In this document: one piece after another, positions 15,191 through 26,994 of the stretch
Numbering within the stretch: the stretch's first letter is position 1
How the letters are laid out: each line of letters starts with the position of its first letter
Assembly: GCA_034769895.1 (NCBI GenBank)
Contig: CM068371.1
Location: forward strand, 401,093,469-401,157,468
From: Magicicada septendecula
Taxonomy: Eukaryota > Arthropoda > Insecta > Hemiptera > Cicadidae
DNA: 64,000 bases
Reading direction: 5' to 3'
Translations under genes and position numbers: made by a program
Notes under the pieces: model-generated
Databases searched by the model: none
Seen by the model: only the letters and a program-made list of their open reading frames with translations
What the model was told of the DNA's origin: nothing

Positions 15191-17215
15191 TGTAACGTCC
15201 GCGGGTATCTCGAAAGTCTCTTTTTATTTGTTACGCTTTCCTAATTAAGCCCCACATTAGTACGTCATTCTTTAACGTCTCGCGGGTATTAGCCAAAGTC
15301 AAAGTACCTTTTTGCGATCGTCACTTATGAATTATATTTACTAATGTTCAAATCAATCGGATTTGAAGTTTACCAAAAGAAACAGAAATCGAGTGTGTGT
15401 GATTTGGTAGAGATTAAGGAAGTTGTTTAATCTTAGTTAGAAGATAGAGTAAGAACAATTTTGTTACACCCAGACTATACAATTTCTTATTTTTAAAATT
15501 CGCTGTTCATAAGATCAGCTGATTTTGACATCAACCTAAAAATGTTAGGTTAACCAAACACCACGGTTCGGTAATACTCCCCAGTGGATAGTCCTCTTCT
15601 TGTCTTACTGAAAATCTACAACAACTACCCTCTACAATAAAGAATACACGATTGATTATTTAACATAAAATATTCGGAGTATTTATTTGTATAATACACT
15701 GATTTCCTCTTCTTCCAGTATACAAATATTATAATCGATCTTTTCCAGTCAATAATACATTGGATCGATTTAGTTAGGTAAACATTTGAATTATCATAAA
15801 ATATATTTTTTATGATTTTATAATTTTATCCTTGATTAGACATTAAACAACATATAATTCATTTTTATTAATTTCCCCAGGGTTAAGGGTAAGTTCTTTG
15901 TGTTATGAGACGGTCAGAAATGAATAATTATATACTACGCTTTACAAGATAAAAAAATTAATGAATTTCGAATTTTTGGTTTATTTCATAGTATGTAGTT
16001 CCGGATTTGTCCGCAAGAGTGCAGATTATTTCTTTATTATACACAGGGAATCATTTACGAAATATTGTAACTGCACCACAATTTGATATGAGGTTTTCTT
16101 GGTTAATAAGGATTAATAACGTTTATATTACCTCTTTCCTCGAAGTTTTTACTTGAATGGAGCTGTTTCTAGTATTGTAGTTCTAGTTGTTTTGTAATTT
16201 CGTTGACGGTCCCTAAGATACAATCTCGCAAAAAACTCGAAGTGCGGTTCAGCTAGGCCAGATCTTGGAATTGGTTATTTCACTTTTTATCGGGTAAAGC
16301 ACGTTATATTTGATATCTGAAGGAGTTTGAACATAAGGTGGATACTGTGAGTTAATTTTTATTCCATTTTTACACCGTTTCCGAAAGTTTTAAAATGGTT
16401 TTAATACAATTTTTGTGACATCACTTTTCTCAACCGAACGGTTTCCAATCATTTTTAACAATTAATTCATATGTTGTTATATCGTTACTCATAGTAACCA
16501 ACAATTTTTATATCATTTTTTATTGGTGCCTCTATTTACTTTTGAGTATATAGGCTGTTTTTAATTATTATAAATTTATTTCTTGTTTATAGAAAAATAA
16601 TTCTTTTTAACTTTGGTTTATTATCCAATTTGATTTATTTAAGGTTTTTCCGTTTATTTTCTTATAACCTTAGATATAGGTCTTTAATATTATTATTTCC
16701 TTTAATTGAATTTATATATTATTTATTAATTTCTTATAGTATCCTTACACTGCACTATTTTCTTCTGCCATTTTCCTCATACAGTATTATTTTATTTTTT
16801 ATTATCATCTTATATTTAACTCTTTTATTTTTAACCCTGGGTTATCTTATATTCAAACATAATTATTCTATTAAATATAAAATCAAACCTAGGTACTAAA
16901 TTTTAGTTGCCTACACAATACAAATCATACAATAATTAACCAAAATACATAACTGGTTAGTAGCAACACAGTCTACTATTATAATCAATTGTTTCTACAT
17001 CTACAGCACAAGTCTGTAAGATGCTCCCTTCAAAGTCACTTATTTACTCACTGGGTACACTATAACTCACTTGTTACACTTTATATCAATTAAATATAGT
17101 TTATAATGTTTGGTGATATAAAGTAATTTAGAGCTAGGTATATTATACCCATTTCTGACCTTTATGGTAGGATTATTAAGTTATCATTTTTGGGACTGGG
17201 TTATGTAACGTTACA
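15191..17215 (-). repeat. 3' LTR of the gypsy element (15.2-24.8 kb)
   Basis: 2025 bp, matching 22796-24817 along its whole length. Both LTRs contain the same AT-rich 89-residue hydrophobic open frame by chance of composition. It lies within the LTR and I do not treat it as a gene. Confidence 0.95.
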
Positions 17216-17232
17216 TAAACCCCCCCACCCAC
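17216..17232 (-). other. Polypurine tract of the gypsy element
   Basis: On the - strand GTGGGTGGGGGGGTTTA lies directly against the 3' LTR, the normal place for plus-strand priming. An equivalent tract abuts the same LTR edge in the related element at 54.4-61 kb. Confidence 0.75.
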
Positions 17233-17304
17233 TAGAACAAATTTATTTTCGTTTTACTCGTTTACAAAATAAATTGTTGATTGCTTCAATTTTCATATCT
17301 GGTT

Positions 17305-20300
17305 TTATTCTTCGTGATATCGTTTCATTTCAGACTGGTTGTATACTCCTTTTATTCGGTTATTGTTAATTGCTTTGATTTCATATGTATTATTCCCCTT
17401 CACCTGGGTTATGATGTAAGGTCCAGTATAAAGTAAAAGTAACTTCCTCGCAATACCCTCTATAGAACTGGGTAGTTGTCTATTTTTTATTAATACCTTA
17501 TCTCCCCTTTGGTATGTATCTAACCTTTTCCTTTTATCTTGATCCCTTTTTTGTTGAAGTTCCACTTTATGCAACAATCTGTTGTGCATTTCGACTTTAT
17601 TGAACTCCACTCTCTCTCCTGGAGGAAAATTTATTAACGATGTGATTTCTCTTGGTGGTGGTTTATCAAACATTACCTGATAAGGGCTGGTTCCGATAGT
17701 GTCATGGTATGACCAGTTAAGGAAAGTCTCTGCTGGTTCAATGTACTGGCTCCATTTTTTATGTTCTTGGTGACAGTAAGTACGTAGAATTCTACCAACT
17801 TCCCTTAATACGCGTTCGGCAGGATTACTACTAGGGGGGTATACTGATGTTTTGTATGTCCTTATTTGCCATTTCCTCAATTCTTCTTTCCACCTTTTAC
17901 CTCGAAATTGCGTTCCATGATCAGTTATTATGGTTTCCGGTTTTCCCACCTCAGGTAAGTATTTTTGAATGATTACTTCTAAAATTTTCTTCGTAGTGGC
18001 TCTACTGATAGCGTAGAGTTTTGTATATTTGGTATAATGATCAAATATAATAATTATATATTTAAATTTATGTCTCCCTCCACTTCTGGGAAAAGGTCCA
18101 CATATATCTAAGAATGTCTTTTCAAATTTACTGTTAGATTTTATTGTAATCATGGCTCCTGTTCTCTTCTCGTTATTTATTTTTACTAGCTGGCATATGT
18201 TGCAGTTTTTTACTATTAATCTTACTCTCCTATTTATGGCTTTTACATAACAGTGTTCAGATAAAGCTTTAATAACTTTGAGTGGTCCCATGTGACCATA
18301 TCTTTCATGGTAGTCCTTTATTAGGGCTACTTCTGTTGCTTCTGGCACGTACATTTTCCACACATGATCCTTAATGGTTGGACGGATAAAAAGAATTTCT
18401 TCATAAACACAGAAAATTTTCGTTATTATAGGATCACTTTGTAATATCCAGTCCTTAATTTTTGTTAATTTAGTGTCCATTTGCTGATCTGTTTTTATTT
18501 TATTAATTATATCTTGTAATTCCTTTTTCATTTTGATAATGTAATATATCTTCCCAATACTCTCTGGTTCTATTTCACAAGTTCCTTTTTCTAGGTTAAT
18601 CCATGACAATCGGTCTGCTATTACATTCTTCTTACCCGGGATATATTCCCAGTCTAAATTATACTCTTGAAGTATTAATACCCATCTGGTGAGTCTGCCG
18701 TGGTTAAGTTTACAATTTTTTAAAAAATGAAATTGATCTATGATCGGTTCTTATGGTTACTGGGTATCCCAATATAAATGTTCGAAATTTTATACATGAG
18801 AACACAACACTCAGCAGTTCTTTTTCAGTTACTGTATAATTCCTCTCACAACTACTCAGTACTCTGCTTGCAAAACTGATGACCCCATGATTTTCTTCCT
18901 CATCTTCCTGATATAGCTCACTTCCAAGGCTAATGTTGCTAGCATCACAATTTATGAAAAAACGTTTATTAAAATTTGGGTGGTGTAACATGATGCTGTC
19001 CAGAAATGTATTTTTTATTATCTTAAAATTATTATCTTCACTTTCTTCCCATTTCCACTTGTTTTTCTTCGAAAGTAAATATTGGAATTTGGCTGTTACT
19101 TCTGAATAATTCTGTTGAAATTTCCTATAATAGTTGCAGATCCCCAGAAAGGATTGTAGTTGTTTTAAGTTTTTTGGTTTAGGAAAATCTTGGATAGCCT
19201 TTACCTTCTCAGGAGATGGTTTAATTCCAGTAGCGGACAGAATGAATCCTAAAACTGGTAATTCATATGTGATAAATTTAGATTTATCCAGTTTCAAAGT
19301 TATATTATATTGTAACAGTTTATTTAACACTGTTTCCACTCTATTACAATGTTCCTCCCATGTACAAGACGTAATTAATATGTCATCAACATATATTGTA
19401 GTAAAATCTAAAACTTCCTTACCCTAAATTTGATCCATGCATTGGATGAACACGGCCACAGAATTTACCAATCCGAAAGGCAAACGTTTAAAATGATAAT
19501 TTCGTCCTTCGAATATGAAAGCAACATATTGTCTGCTGTTAGGGTGCAACTCTATTTGCCAATATCCACAGACTGCATCCCAAGTACTCATGTACTTACA
19601 TCCATAGAATTTTTTCATTATTTCTTCAATCTCACCTGGAGACGTGCGATCGTTAATGAGCATTTTATTCAACTCCCGAGCATCAAGGCATAGTCTTACT
19701 TGACCATCTTTCTTCGGTATAGCTACCAATGGGCTAGTATACGGAGAACTACTTCTTTCAATTATATCTTCCAATATCATTCTTTGAATTTCTTTTCTTG
19801 CTGCCTCTTTCAAAGCTTGAGCAATGGGGTATGACCGTTTATTAAAATTTACATTTTCTTTGAACTTTAGTTCACACAGGAAGTTTTTTGCTTTTCCTGG
19901 TGACTCTGAGAATACTGATTTATATTTATTATAAATTTTTATAAGCTGTTGTTTTTGTTCTACATTAATTATTTCCTGGGCCTGCCTATTTTGAAACTCT
20001 ATTATCTCTTCTATCTTCTCTTGCCAAATCTTTGATTCTGTTACTTCTGTATTTTTACCTAGGGTTAATCTATTATCCTCCCTAATAAAAAATGAGCTCG
20101 GACACTGAGGGGCACTTTGGCTACCAATTATCTCAGCCGCTAACTCACCTTCTTCTGTGCTCAAGGTTACTATACCCCTGGCCAGATTTATAATTGCAGT
20201 GTGTCGCCGTAGCATATCACACCCTATTAACACCCTAAAAGGTAGCCCTTTAGCTACTAAAAATCCCATAGGTATTCCTATTCCACTAGTAGTAACATTC

Positions 20301-20686
20301 AAAGACACTTGTTTTCTGATTGTTTTATTTTGCTTCCTGGTGGCGCCAATAATTGTTAAATTATTAATTGGTAAAGTAGGTATTCTCTCAGTAGTTAGTT
20401 CAGTAATCCGGTCCAGTTCTAATTGATCAATAATTGAAATATTTGCTCCTGTATCAATCATGGCCTCTGCTAACACTCCATTTAATTTTATTTGTATATA
20501 GACTATATCATTGTTTGGTGATGACTCTTTAATTGCTCTTTCTTCCATTAACTCCGCCTGTATATTTTTTAAAAAATGATTTCTAATAATTGTTATTGAT
20601 CTGTTTAATTTATTATTATGATTAGGTCTGTGGTAAATTCTGTGCCCGGTCGTTTCTAGCAGTGACGGGCAGCCACATCTTCTCAC
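17305..20686 (-). pseudogene. pol: pol region: protease, RT, RNase H, integrase (broken)
   Basis: Parts in order on the - strand: aspartic protease with MIDTGANISIID; reverse transcriptase with RLCLDARELNKM and the FGLVNS box; thumb and RNase H region (LGICNYYRKFQ, FFINCDASN, RTDHRSI); integrase with an HHCC-type zinc region (CNICQLV), the core with FLDICGPFPRSGG, ETIITDHGTQFRG and NPAERVLREVGRI, and a basic C-terminal segment (KRLDTYQRGDKVLIKN, then LYTGPYIITQVKG). The RT-RNase H-IN order is that of Ty3/gypsy. The region is broken in about two or three places and is treated as a fossil. Confidence 0.9.
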
Positions 20687-22620
20687 TGCTGGTACCCGTT
20701 TCCCCGATTTCCATCATTATTATTATTTGGTTCAACATTTTCATTATGTTGAATATTGTTTACTGGTCTTCTTTCTTCATCACTATCTCTGAATCTAGGT
20801 TGTTCTTCACTCCTACTTCTTTGTGGACCTTCTTCTCTCTGATAAGAATCATTTCTGTAATTTCGATTGTTATAATTCTGCCATCTTCCTCGATACCTGT
20901 TATTAAAATAATTGTTATTGGCACATACATCATTTACTCTAGGTCGATTATCTCTAGGTGGTTCATTTTTCCGCTCCTCGGTATTCCCTGACCTCCATCT
21001 ACTCCTCCTGTAATAAGATTCTTGTTCATAATTCTCTAGTAGCGTTTCCATGCCTCCAATAGTCTTTATTTGTCCACTTAATCGTGCGCTTATAATCTTT
21101 TCCTCGAAGTGATACGCAATCTTGGTCACCAAACACTCTTCAGGGATCTTTGGGTCTAAATATTTTGCCACACACACCTTCCCCAAAAAATAAGCAGTAG
21201 GTGTTTGTCCTATATTGCGGTCATACCTACCATGACAGATATCGTCTCTAATAATGTTTTGCACTGACTCCGACCAGTACTTAAGTTTGAACATTGTTTT
21301 GAAACTCCCACAATCACACACCTCGTTCCTGATTACAGTCCACCAATTATCGTTAATGTTTTTGAAAGATTCGTCTAATATACCTTTGATCATGTTCCAT
21401 CGGTTCTCCTTTGACCTATTCAAAATTTCGTCTACTCTCCCTAAAAATTCGAGTGGGTTTCTGCGATAATCCTGAAAGTTTACACTTTCCCTACTATCTT
21501 GGATAACATGATGATTGTTGCATGTAGATCTAGAACTTATTCTATCTACATCCCCTTGTAAGTTTGTTTGTATTTGTTGCAAATTAACTAATTTCTCTGC
21601 TTGGCTATGGAACTGATTCTTTACATTCTCTACCGTTTCGTGAAAATCTGTGAATTTACAGTTTAGACTGCTTTTTATACTATCTAACTGGTCATTGTTT
21701 TCTTCGCGTATGGCCATTATACGAACTTGATTACTTTGTTCCTCCCAGTCCATTCGGGCATCTATTCCTGTTTTGATTTGTTCCATCTTCTCTTCAGTTT
21801 TATCTAATCTTTGATTGGTTTCTATTAGTTTCTTCTCTGCCTCTTCCTTATATTCATCTACTCTTTGGCTAAGCGTATTACTGACCAGTTCAATTTTACT
21901 CTCAAGATTTTCCCTCAACTCCTTATTGAAATTCTCCATCTTACCCTCAATTTGTTTTAAATTTTCATTATTCTCTTCAAATTTTGCATTCATCTCTTCT
22001 CTTTGTCCTTCAACAGTTTCTTTCAATTCATGGTATTGTTCATTCATGGTTTGTCTGATATTTCCATGAATGGTCTCTATTTTTTCGTTTAGTTGTTTGA
22101 CTAAACTTTCCTGAATGCTATCTATTTTCTCATTGGTTTGTCTGTTTTGTTCCTCCTGTTTCCTAAAATTCTCCTTATTTTCCTCATTGGTTTGCTTCAA
22201 GTTTTCCTCCTGTTTCTTAAAATTTTCCTTATTTTCCTCATTGGTTTGCTTCAAGTTTTCCTCCTGTTTCTTAAAATTTTCCTTATTTTCCTCATTGGTT
22301 TGCTTCGAGTTTTCCTCCTGTTTCTTAAAATTTTCATCTATTTTATCAAATTTCTCGGCTATAAATCTCATCATGTCTTGCCAATTTGGTTCTCTCCTGG
22401 CTTCCGCTTTGTCTGGTTGGTCCCCTTGGGCATCCTCTTCAACTATTTCCTTTTCCGTGTTCATAATTGCTTCAGTTTCTTCTTTATCACCCATCGGTTG
22501 TTCGATTTCACTGTCTGTAAATATTTCTATCTCTCGTTCCTGTCCACCTTCTTCCTTCTCCTTTTCTTCTGCCCTCTTCTTCGATCTGCCTCTGGTATTA
22601 TGCATTTCTTGTTTTCTCAT
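20683..22620 (-). CDS. gag: gag-like structural protein, coiled-coil type
   Basis: A 645-residue open reading. The N-terminus is basic then acidic (NTRGRSKKRAEEKE). Residues of about 95-300 are a Glu/Lys/Gln/Asn-rich coiled coil that includes tandem 18-residue repeats of the type NFKKQEENLKQTNEENKE. A globular segment follows (WNMIKGILDESFKNIND, YFLGKVCVAKYLDP), and the C-terminus is Arg/Asn-rich (YRGRWQNYNNRNYRND). No standard CCHC zinc knuckle is visible, so the Arg/Asn tail may serve nucleic-acid binding. It overlaps the start of pol by a few bases. The N-terminus and coiled coil are shared with 57712-58875. Old LTR element part, described only. Confidence 0.85.
   Translation of the reverse strand: MRKQEMHNTRGRSKKRAEEKEKEEGGQEREIEIFTDSEIEQPMGDKEETEAIMNTEKEIVEEDAQGDQPDKAEARREPNWQDMMRFIAEKFDKIDENFKKQEENSKQTNEENKENFKKQEENLKQTNEENKENFKKQEENLKQTNEENKENFRKQEEQNRQTNEKIDSIQESLVKQLNEKIETIHGNIRQTMNEQYHELKETVEGQREEMNAKFEENNENLKQIEGKMENFNKELRENLESKIELVSNTLSQRVDEYKEEAEKKLIETNQRLDKTEEKMEQIKTGIDARMDWEEQSNQVRIMAIREENNDQLDSIKSSLNCKFTDFHETVENVKNQFHSQAEKLVNLQQIQTNLQGDVDRISSRSTCNNHHVIQDSRESVNFQDYRRNPLEFLGRVDEILNRSKENRWNMIKGILDESFKNINDNWWTVIRNEVCDCGSFKTMFKLKYWSESVQNIIRDDICHGRYDRNIGQTPTAYFLGKVCVAKYLDPKIPEECLVTKIAYHFEEKIISARLSGQIKTIGGMETLLENYEQESYYRRSRWRSGNTEERKNEPPRDNRPRVNDVCANNNYFNNRYRGRWQNYNNRNYRNDSYQREEGPQRSRSEEQPRFRDSDEERRPVNNIQHNENVEPNNNNDGNRGNGYQQ
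22150..22345. repeat. 54-bp tandem repeats inside gag
   Basis: Three to four copies of a 54-bp unit (18 codons) in the coiled-coil part of gag. Each copy encodes KKQEEN..QTNEENKENF with few changes between copies, so the array expanded recently relative to the rest of gag. Confidence 0.85.
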
Positions 22621-22699
22621 AACTGCCGACGATAATTAGTTTTTTTGTTATATTATTTTGTTAAATATCTCAAAATTCTTTTCTAATTACAGCCCTTTT

Positions 22700-22890
22700 A
22701 CGTTGAGCGCCATTCTTTAACGTCTCGCGGGTATTTCGAAAGTCTCTTTTTATTTGTTACGCTTTCCTAATTAAGCCCCACGTTGGGCGCCATTCTGTAA
22801 CGTCCGTGGGTATCTCGAAAGTCTCTTTTTATTTGTTACGCTTTCCTAATTAAGCCCCACATTAGTACGTCATTCTTTAACGTCTCGCGG
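22700..22890. repeat. Tandem copies of the primer-site/LTR junction
   Basis: A unit of about 80 bp, made of the LTR edge (TGTAACGTC..GGGTAT.TCGAAAG), a T-rich core, GCCCCAC and the primer-site block with GCGCCATTC, is present about twice in tandem, with the start of a third copy. One copy lies inside the internal region, one spans the true LTR edge, and the next begins within the LTR (the same array edge is present in the other LTR at 15191-15280). Confidence 0.8.
22775..22792 (-). other. Primer-binding site, tRNA-Lys(CTT)
   Basis: On the - strand TGGCGCCCAACGTGGGGC lies three bases inside the 5' LTR. It is complementary to CCA plus the 3' end of the Drosophila-type tRNA-Lys(CTT), as I recall that tRNA sequence. 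A second, decayed copy lies about 80 bp further inside, near 22700-22712. Confidence 0.85.
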
Positions 22891-24817
22891 GTATTAGCCA
22901 AAGTCAAAGTACCTTTTTGCGATCGTCACTTATGAATTATATTTACTAATGTTCAAATCAATCGGATTTGAAGTTTACCAAAAGAAACAGAAATCGAGTG
23001 TGTGTGATTTGGTAGAGATTAAGGAAGTTGTTTAATCTTAGTTAGAAGAGAGAGTAAGAACAATTTTGTTACACCCAGACTATACAATTTCTTATTTTTA
23101 AAATTCGCTGTTCATAAGATCAGCTGATTTTGACATCAACCTCAAAATGTTAGGTTAACCAAACACCATGGTTCGGTAATACTGCCCGGTGGGTCCTCTT
23201 CTTGGCTTACTGAAAATCTACAACAACTACCCTCTATAATAAAGAATACACGACTGATTATTTAACATAAAATATTCAGAGTATTTATTTGTATAATACA
23301 CTGATTTCCTCTTCTTCCAGTATACAAATATTACAATCGATCTTTTCCAGTCAATAATACATTGGATCGATTTAGTTAGGTAAACATTTGAATTATCATA
23401 AAATATATTTTTTATGATTTTATAATTTTATCCTTGATTAGACATTAAACAACATATAATTCATTTTTATTAATTTCCCCAGGGTTAAGGGTAAGTTCTT
23501 TGTGTTATGAGACGGTCAGAAATGAATAATTATATACTACGCTTTACAAGATAAAAAAATTAATGAATTTCGAATTTTTGGTTTATTTCATAGTATGTAG
23601 TTCCGGATTTGTCCGCAAGAGTGCAGATTATTTCTTTATTATACACAGGGAATCATTTACGAAATATTGTAACTGCACCACAATTTGATATGAGGTTTTC
23701 TTGGTTAATAAGGATTAATAACTTTTATATTACCTCTTTCCTCGAAGTTTTTACTTGAATGGAGCTGTTTCTAGTGTTGTAGTTCTAGTTGTTTTGTAAT
23801 TTCGTTGAAGGTCCCTAAGATACAATCTCGCAAAAAACTCGAAGTGCGGTTCAGCTAGGCCAGATCTTGGAATTGGTTATTTCACTTTTTTATTGGGTAA
23901 AGCACGTTATATTTGATATCTGAAGGAGTTTGAACATAAGGTGGATACTGTGAGTTAATTTTTATTCCATTTTTACACCGTTTCCGAAAGTTTTAAAATG
24001 GTTTTAATACAATTTTTGTGAGATCACTTTTCTCAACCGAACAGTTTCCAATCGTTTTTAACAATTAATTCATATGTTGTTATATCGTTACTCATAGTAA
24101 CCAACAATTTTTATATCATTTTTTATTGGTGCCTCTATTTACTTTTGAGTATATAGGCTGTTTTTAATATTATAAATTTATTTCTTGTTTACAGAAAAAT
24201 AATTCTTTTTAACTTTGGTTTATTATCCAATTTGATTTATTTAAGGTTTTTCCGTTTATTTTCTTATAACCTTAGATATAGGTCTTTAATATTATTATTT
24301 CCTTTAATTGAATTCATATATTATTTATTAATTTCTTATAGTATCCTTACACTGCACTATTTTCTTCTGCCATTTTCCTCATACAGTATTATTTTATTTT
24401 TTATTATCATCTTATATTTAACTCTTTTATTTTTAACCCTGGGTTATCTTATATTCAAACATAATTATTCTATTAAATATAAAATCAAACCTAGGTACTA
24501 AATTTTAGTTGCCTACACAATACAAATCATACAATAATTAACCAAAATACATAACTGGTTAGTAGCAACACAGTATACTATTATAACCAATTGTTTCTAC
24601 ATCTACAGCACATGTCTGTAAGATGCTCCCTTCAAAGTCACTTATTTACTCACTGGGTACACTATAACTCACTTGTTACACTTTATATCAATTAAATATA
24701 GTTTATAATGTTTCGTGATATAAAATAATTTAGAGCTAGGTATATTATACCCATTTCTGACCTTTATGGTAGGATAATTAAGTTATCATTTTTGTGACTG
24801 GGTTATGTAACTTTACA
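22796..24817 (-). repeat. 5' LTR of the gypsy element (15.2-24.8 kb)
   Basis: 2022 bp, partner of 15191-17215. On the - strand it is the upstream LTR and would hold the promoter, but I could not assign a TATA box or start site with confidence in such AT-rich sequence. Confidence 0.95.
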
Positions 24818-24985
24818 ATATCCACAGAACATACAGAAGCCAACGAAGAAGAAGATAGCCAGCCAATAAAACCTGCAATCTCTCATAAGGAGGCCATTCA
24901 GTCACCGACTACAGCAATCAAGTGGTATGAAGACCAAGATAAAGCAAAACTGCCTAAAAACATTTCACTGCACCAAATACATACT
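24818..24985 (+). pseudogene. Possible Tigger transposase C-terminal scrap
   Basis: The reading EEEDSQPIKPAISHKEAIQS, then TTAIKWYEDQDKAKLP, resembles the acidic-then-helical tail of pogo/Tigger transposases, compare VSEAFACFDTALKWMERQ in the element at 7.3-8.2 kb. It starts exactly at the gypsy insertion point, so the rest may be on the other side (14.6-15.2 kb). Short and uncertain. Confidence 0.35.
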
Positions 24986-24990
24986 TTTTG

Positions 24991-25141
24991 TTTCTTTTAT
25001 GAGTTTGCTAACTGCTATAATTTTTTATTGTTCGACTAAGCTTTTCGTCATTACTGACATCTTCAGGTCTTAAACCTATAATGACGAAAAGCTTAGTCGA
25101 ACAATAAAAAATTATAGCAGTTAGCAAATTCATAAAAGAAA
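24991..25141. repeat. Near-perfect foldback, 63-bp arms
   Basis: Arms 24991-25053 and 25079-25141 are reverse complements with one mismatch, around a 25-bp loop that contains CTGACATCTTCAGGTC. The loop's reverse complement (GACCTGAAGATG) is the kind of sequence often seen at termini of Penelope-like elements, so this may be a terminal palindrome from such an element. No coding sequence accompanies it. Confidence 0.85.
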
Positions 25142-26490
25142 TAGTAAGGATGGCTGCTAATTTAAACAATACGAAGAATAAAACATACTTTTTGGCTCTT
25201 GAAAAGTACAGACGACAGAAAAAAACAAGAACATTACAGATTTTTTATAATCATTAAACAACTTTTTTAATTACAGTGTTTAACTTATTTGAGTTTAAAC
25301 ATTTCCATCAATAATTATGTTCGAGCATAACATTAGTACTGTACATTGCTAGTATCAGGCGGGGATCCACGGGGCGGGGGGGATAAGGGAAATCCCCCTC
25401 CAAATCTTAAAAAAACGTTTTCCTCAACTCTATTGAGAAAAAGTTATTTTCTTTTTTTCTGACAAGCTTAGTTTTTAATTTTAAAATATTCGAAAACGCC
25501 GTTTAAGAATAGTCAAAAAACGTATTTCAAATTTTTTAACTGTAACTGCAATTTGAAACTGATCAGCCCAGTCGGCACACCGAATTCGATACTAGTTCGG
25601 ATATATCAGTATAATAGTATTCATATAGAGTTCGGAAACAGTTCGAAAAGAATTCACCGCTACTCCTGTGTCGGCCATCTTGAAATATCAATAGCCAATA
25701 GGTAAAAAAAAATAAGTACCGGTATACAAGTGTTAGCACGAAAAATGTGCTAATTATTAACACAAATCAGTAGTGTGACATCAATAAAATTAAATTTTAC
25801 TTTAACGGTGGCAGCAAGGAACATAATGTGCGCGTAGTTGAGTTGGCAACCCTGAACCGACCGTGTTGTCTGTATGACGTGAAGTATTGCAGTCGCGTAG
25901 CGTGTGGAGGAGTCTTTGCCTAAATTGGCCTTAATGTATCGCCACTTCTTTAAAGGAAGAATGTTGTACATCAAAAATCTGATCTCATCATCTTCAGCAA
26001 GTATATTTATGTGGCATTTTAGTGTAGATTGTAGTACATAATTCACATGTAACAACAACAAAAAATCGTTTTTATTATAAAACGAGTTCTCGCTATCTCA
26101 ATTATCTTAGAAGAAACGTATATACACATCGATCACGAATTCTACTGCCTACAGAGAGTTCTTGAAGTGTTTCGAGCTACACGTCATATACTCGGAAAAA
26201 ATAGACAGGCTACTGAGCGAAAACAAAAGCTAGATTTAACAATCTACTACTTATTTAGGTAATATTGAGTTGCGTAAATTATAACGATAACCTCATGCAA
26301 TATACTGCAATCGCTATCAGTGGCGAAGCTAGTAGTTAATGAATGGGTAGGCAAAAATCTTACCTTAAAATTTTTTTAAGGAATCACTAAAAGGACGGTG
26401 GTTCAAATCGGACGCTGAGGTAGAGTTTGCTGTTAGCGAATGGTTCCGCAAACAGCCACAAGAATTTTACTAGCAGGGAATCTACAGATT
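25142..26490. other. Non-coding stretch
   Basis: No gene recognised. A G-rich patch near 25357-25400 (GGGGATCCACGGGGCGGG) and TCAGTGGCGAAGCTAG near 26309 resemble ends of hAT-type elements, but the two do not form a matching inverted pair. Confidence 0.35.
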
Positions 26491-26994
26491 AGTGCAACCA
26501 GGGGCGGCTTAAGGCCCGTGCACCCGTACGGGGCGCCAAAGTGGGTTATTATAAAAAATCTAATGCGAACGCCGAACCTGCTGCGACATTTATCAATTGC
26601 GATACGGATGAAAAAAAATATTGTACCAAAAAAAACCATAAAAAATTAAGGATTACATTAAAATGCCTTGAAGTATGCGCAGAACAAATAATGATCTCAA
26701 ACACAAATACAAATGATCCAGTTCAACCGCTCCCTTCCTACCGCATAACCAACTGCCGCGCGCCACCTACCCTCCCCCCCCCTTAAACAAGACATTTGGA
26801 CTCGTCCAGGGCGCCATCACTGGCACTGCAAAACAAAGCGTGATTCACCTGTCAGTCCGAATCGGATCACAGTCCCTATTTAGCATCTGTTTATACTGTG
26901 TGTGTTAGATGTTAGAAGCCCATGTGTGTAAAGTCATTTTACTTAAGTGCGGAGTTAGTGAAATATTAGTGTGAAACACATTTAAACATAAAAC

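Larger units (their letters stand above)
15191..24817 (-). mobile_element. Ty3/gypsy LTR retrotransposon, tRNA-Lys primed, full length
   Basis: A complete 9627-bp element with LTRs of about 2.02 kb, a 4-bp target duplication ATAT (15187-15190 and 24818-24821), a primer site matching tRNA-Lys(CTT), a purine tract, gag and pol. The LTRs open TGTAACG and close CGTTACA. Counting by eye they differ at about 30 positions (around 1.5%), so it is a fairly young fossil. The pol part is broken (about two or three breaks). The very long LTRs, 4-bp duplication and Lys primer recall the Osvaldo/Ulysses lineage of insects. That placement is inferred from structure, not from a tree. No envelope gene is seen. 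Confidence 0.93.

Noticed and set aside
16630-16899. 89-residue hydrophobic open frame, repeated identically at 24232-24501
   Set aside because: It lies inside both LTRs, so the repeat follows from LTR identity. The composition (Leu, Ile, Phe, Tyr) is what AT-rich DNA gives by chance.
22115-22639. Two long + strand open frames rich in Phe, Ser and Leu
   Set aside because: Antisense shadows of the Glu/Lys-rich gag coiled coil; the same applies to 57980-58666.
25357-26325. A MITE with hAT-like ends
   Set aside because: The two G-rich ends are not inverse copies of each other and no target duplication is visible.
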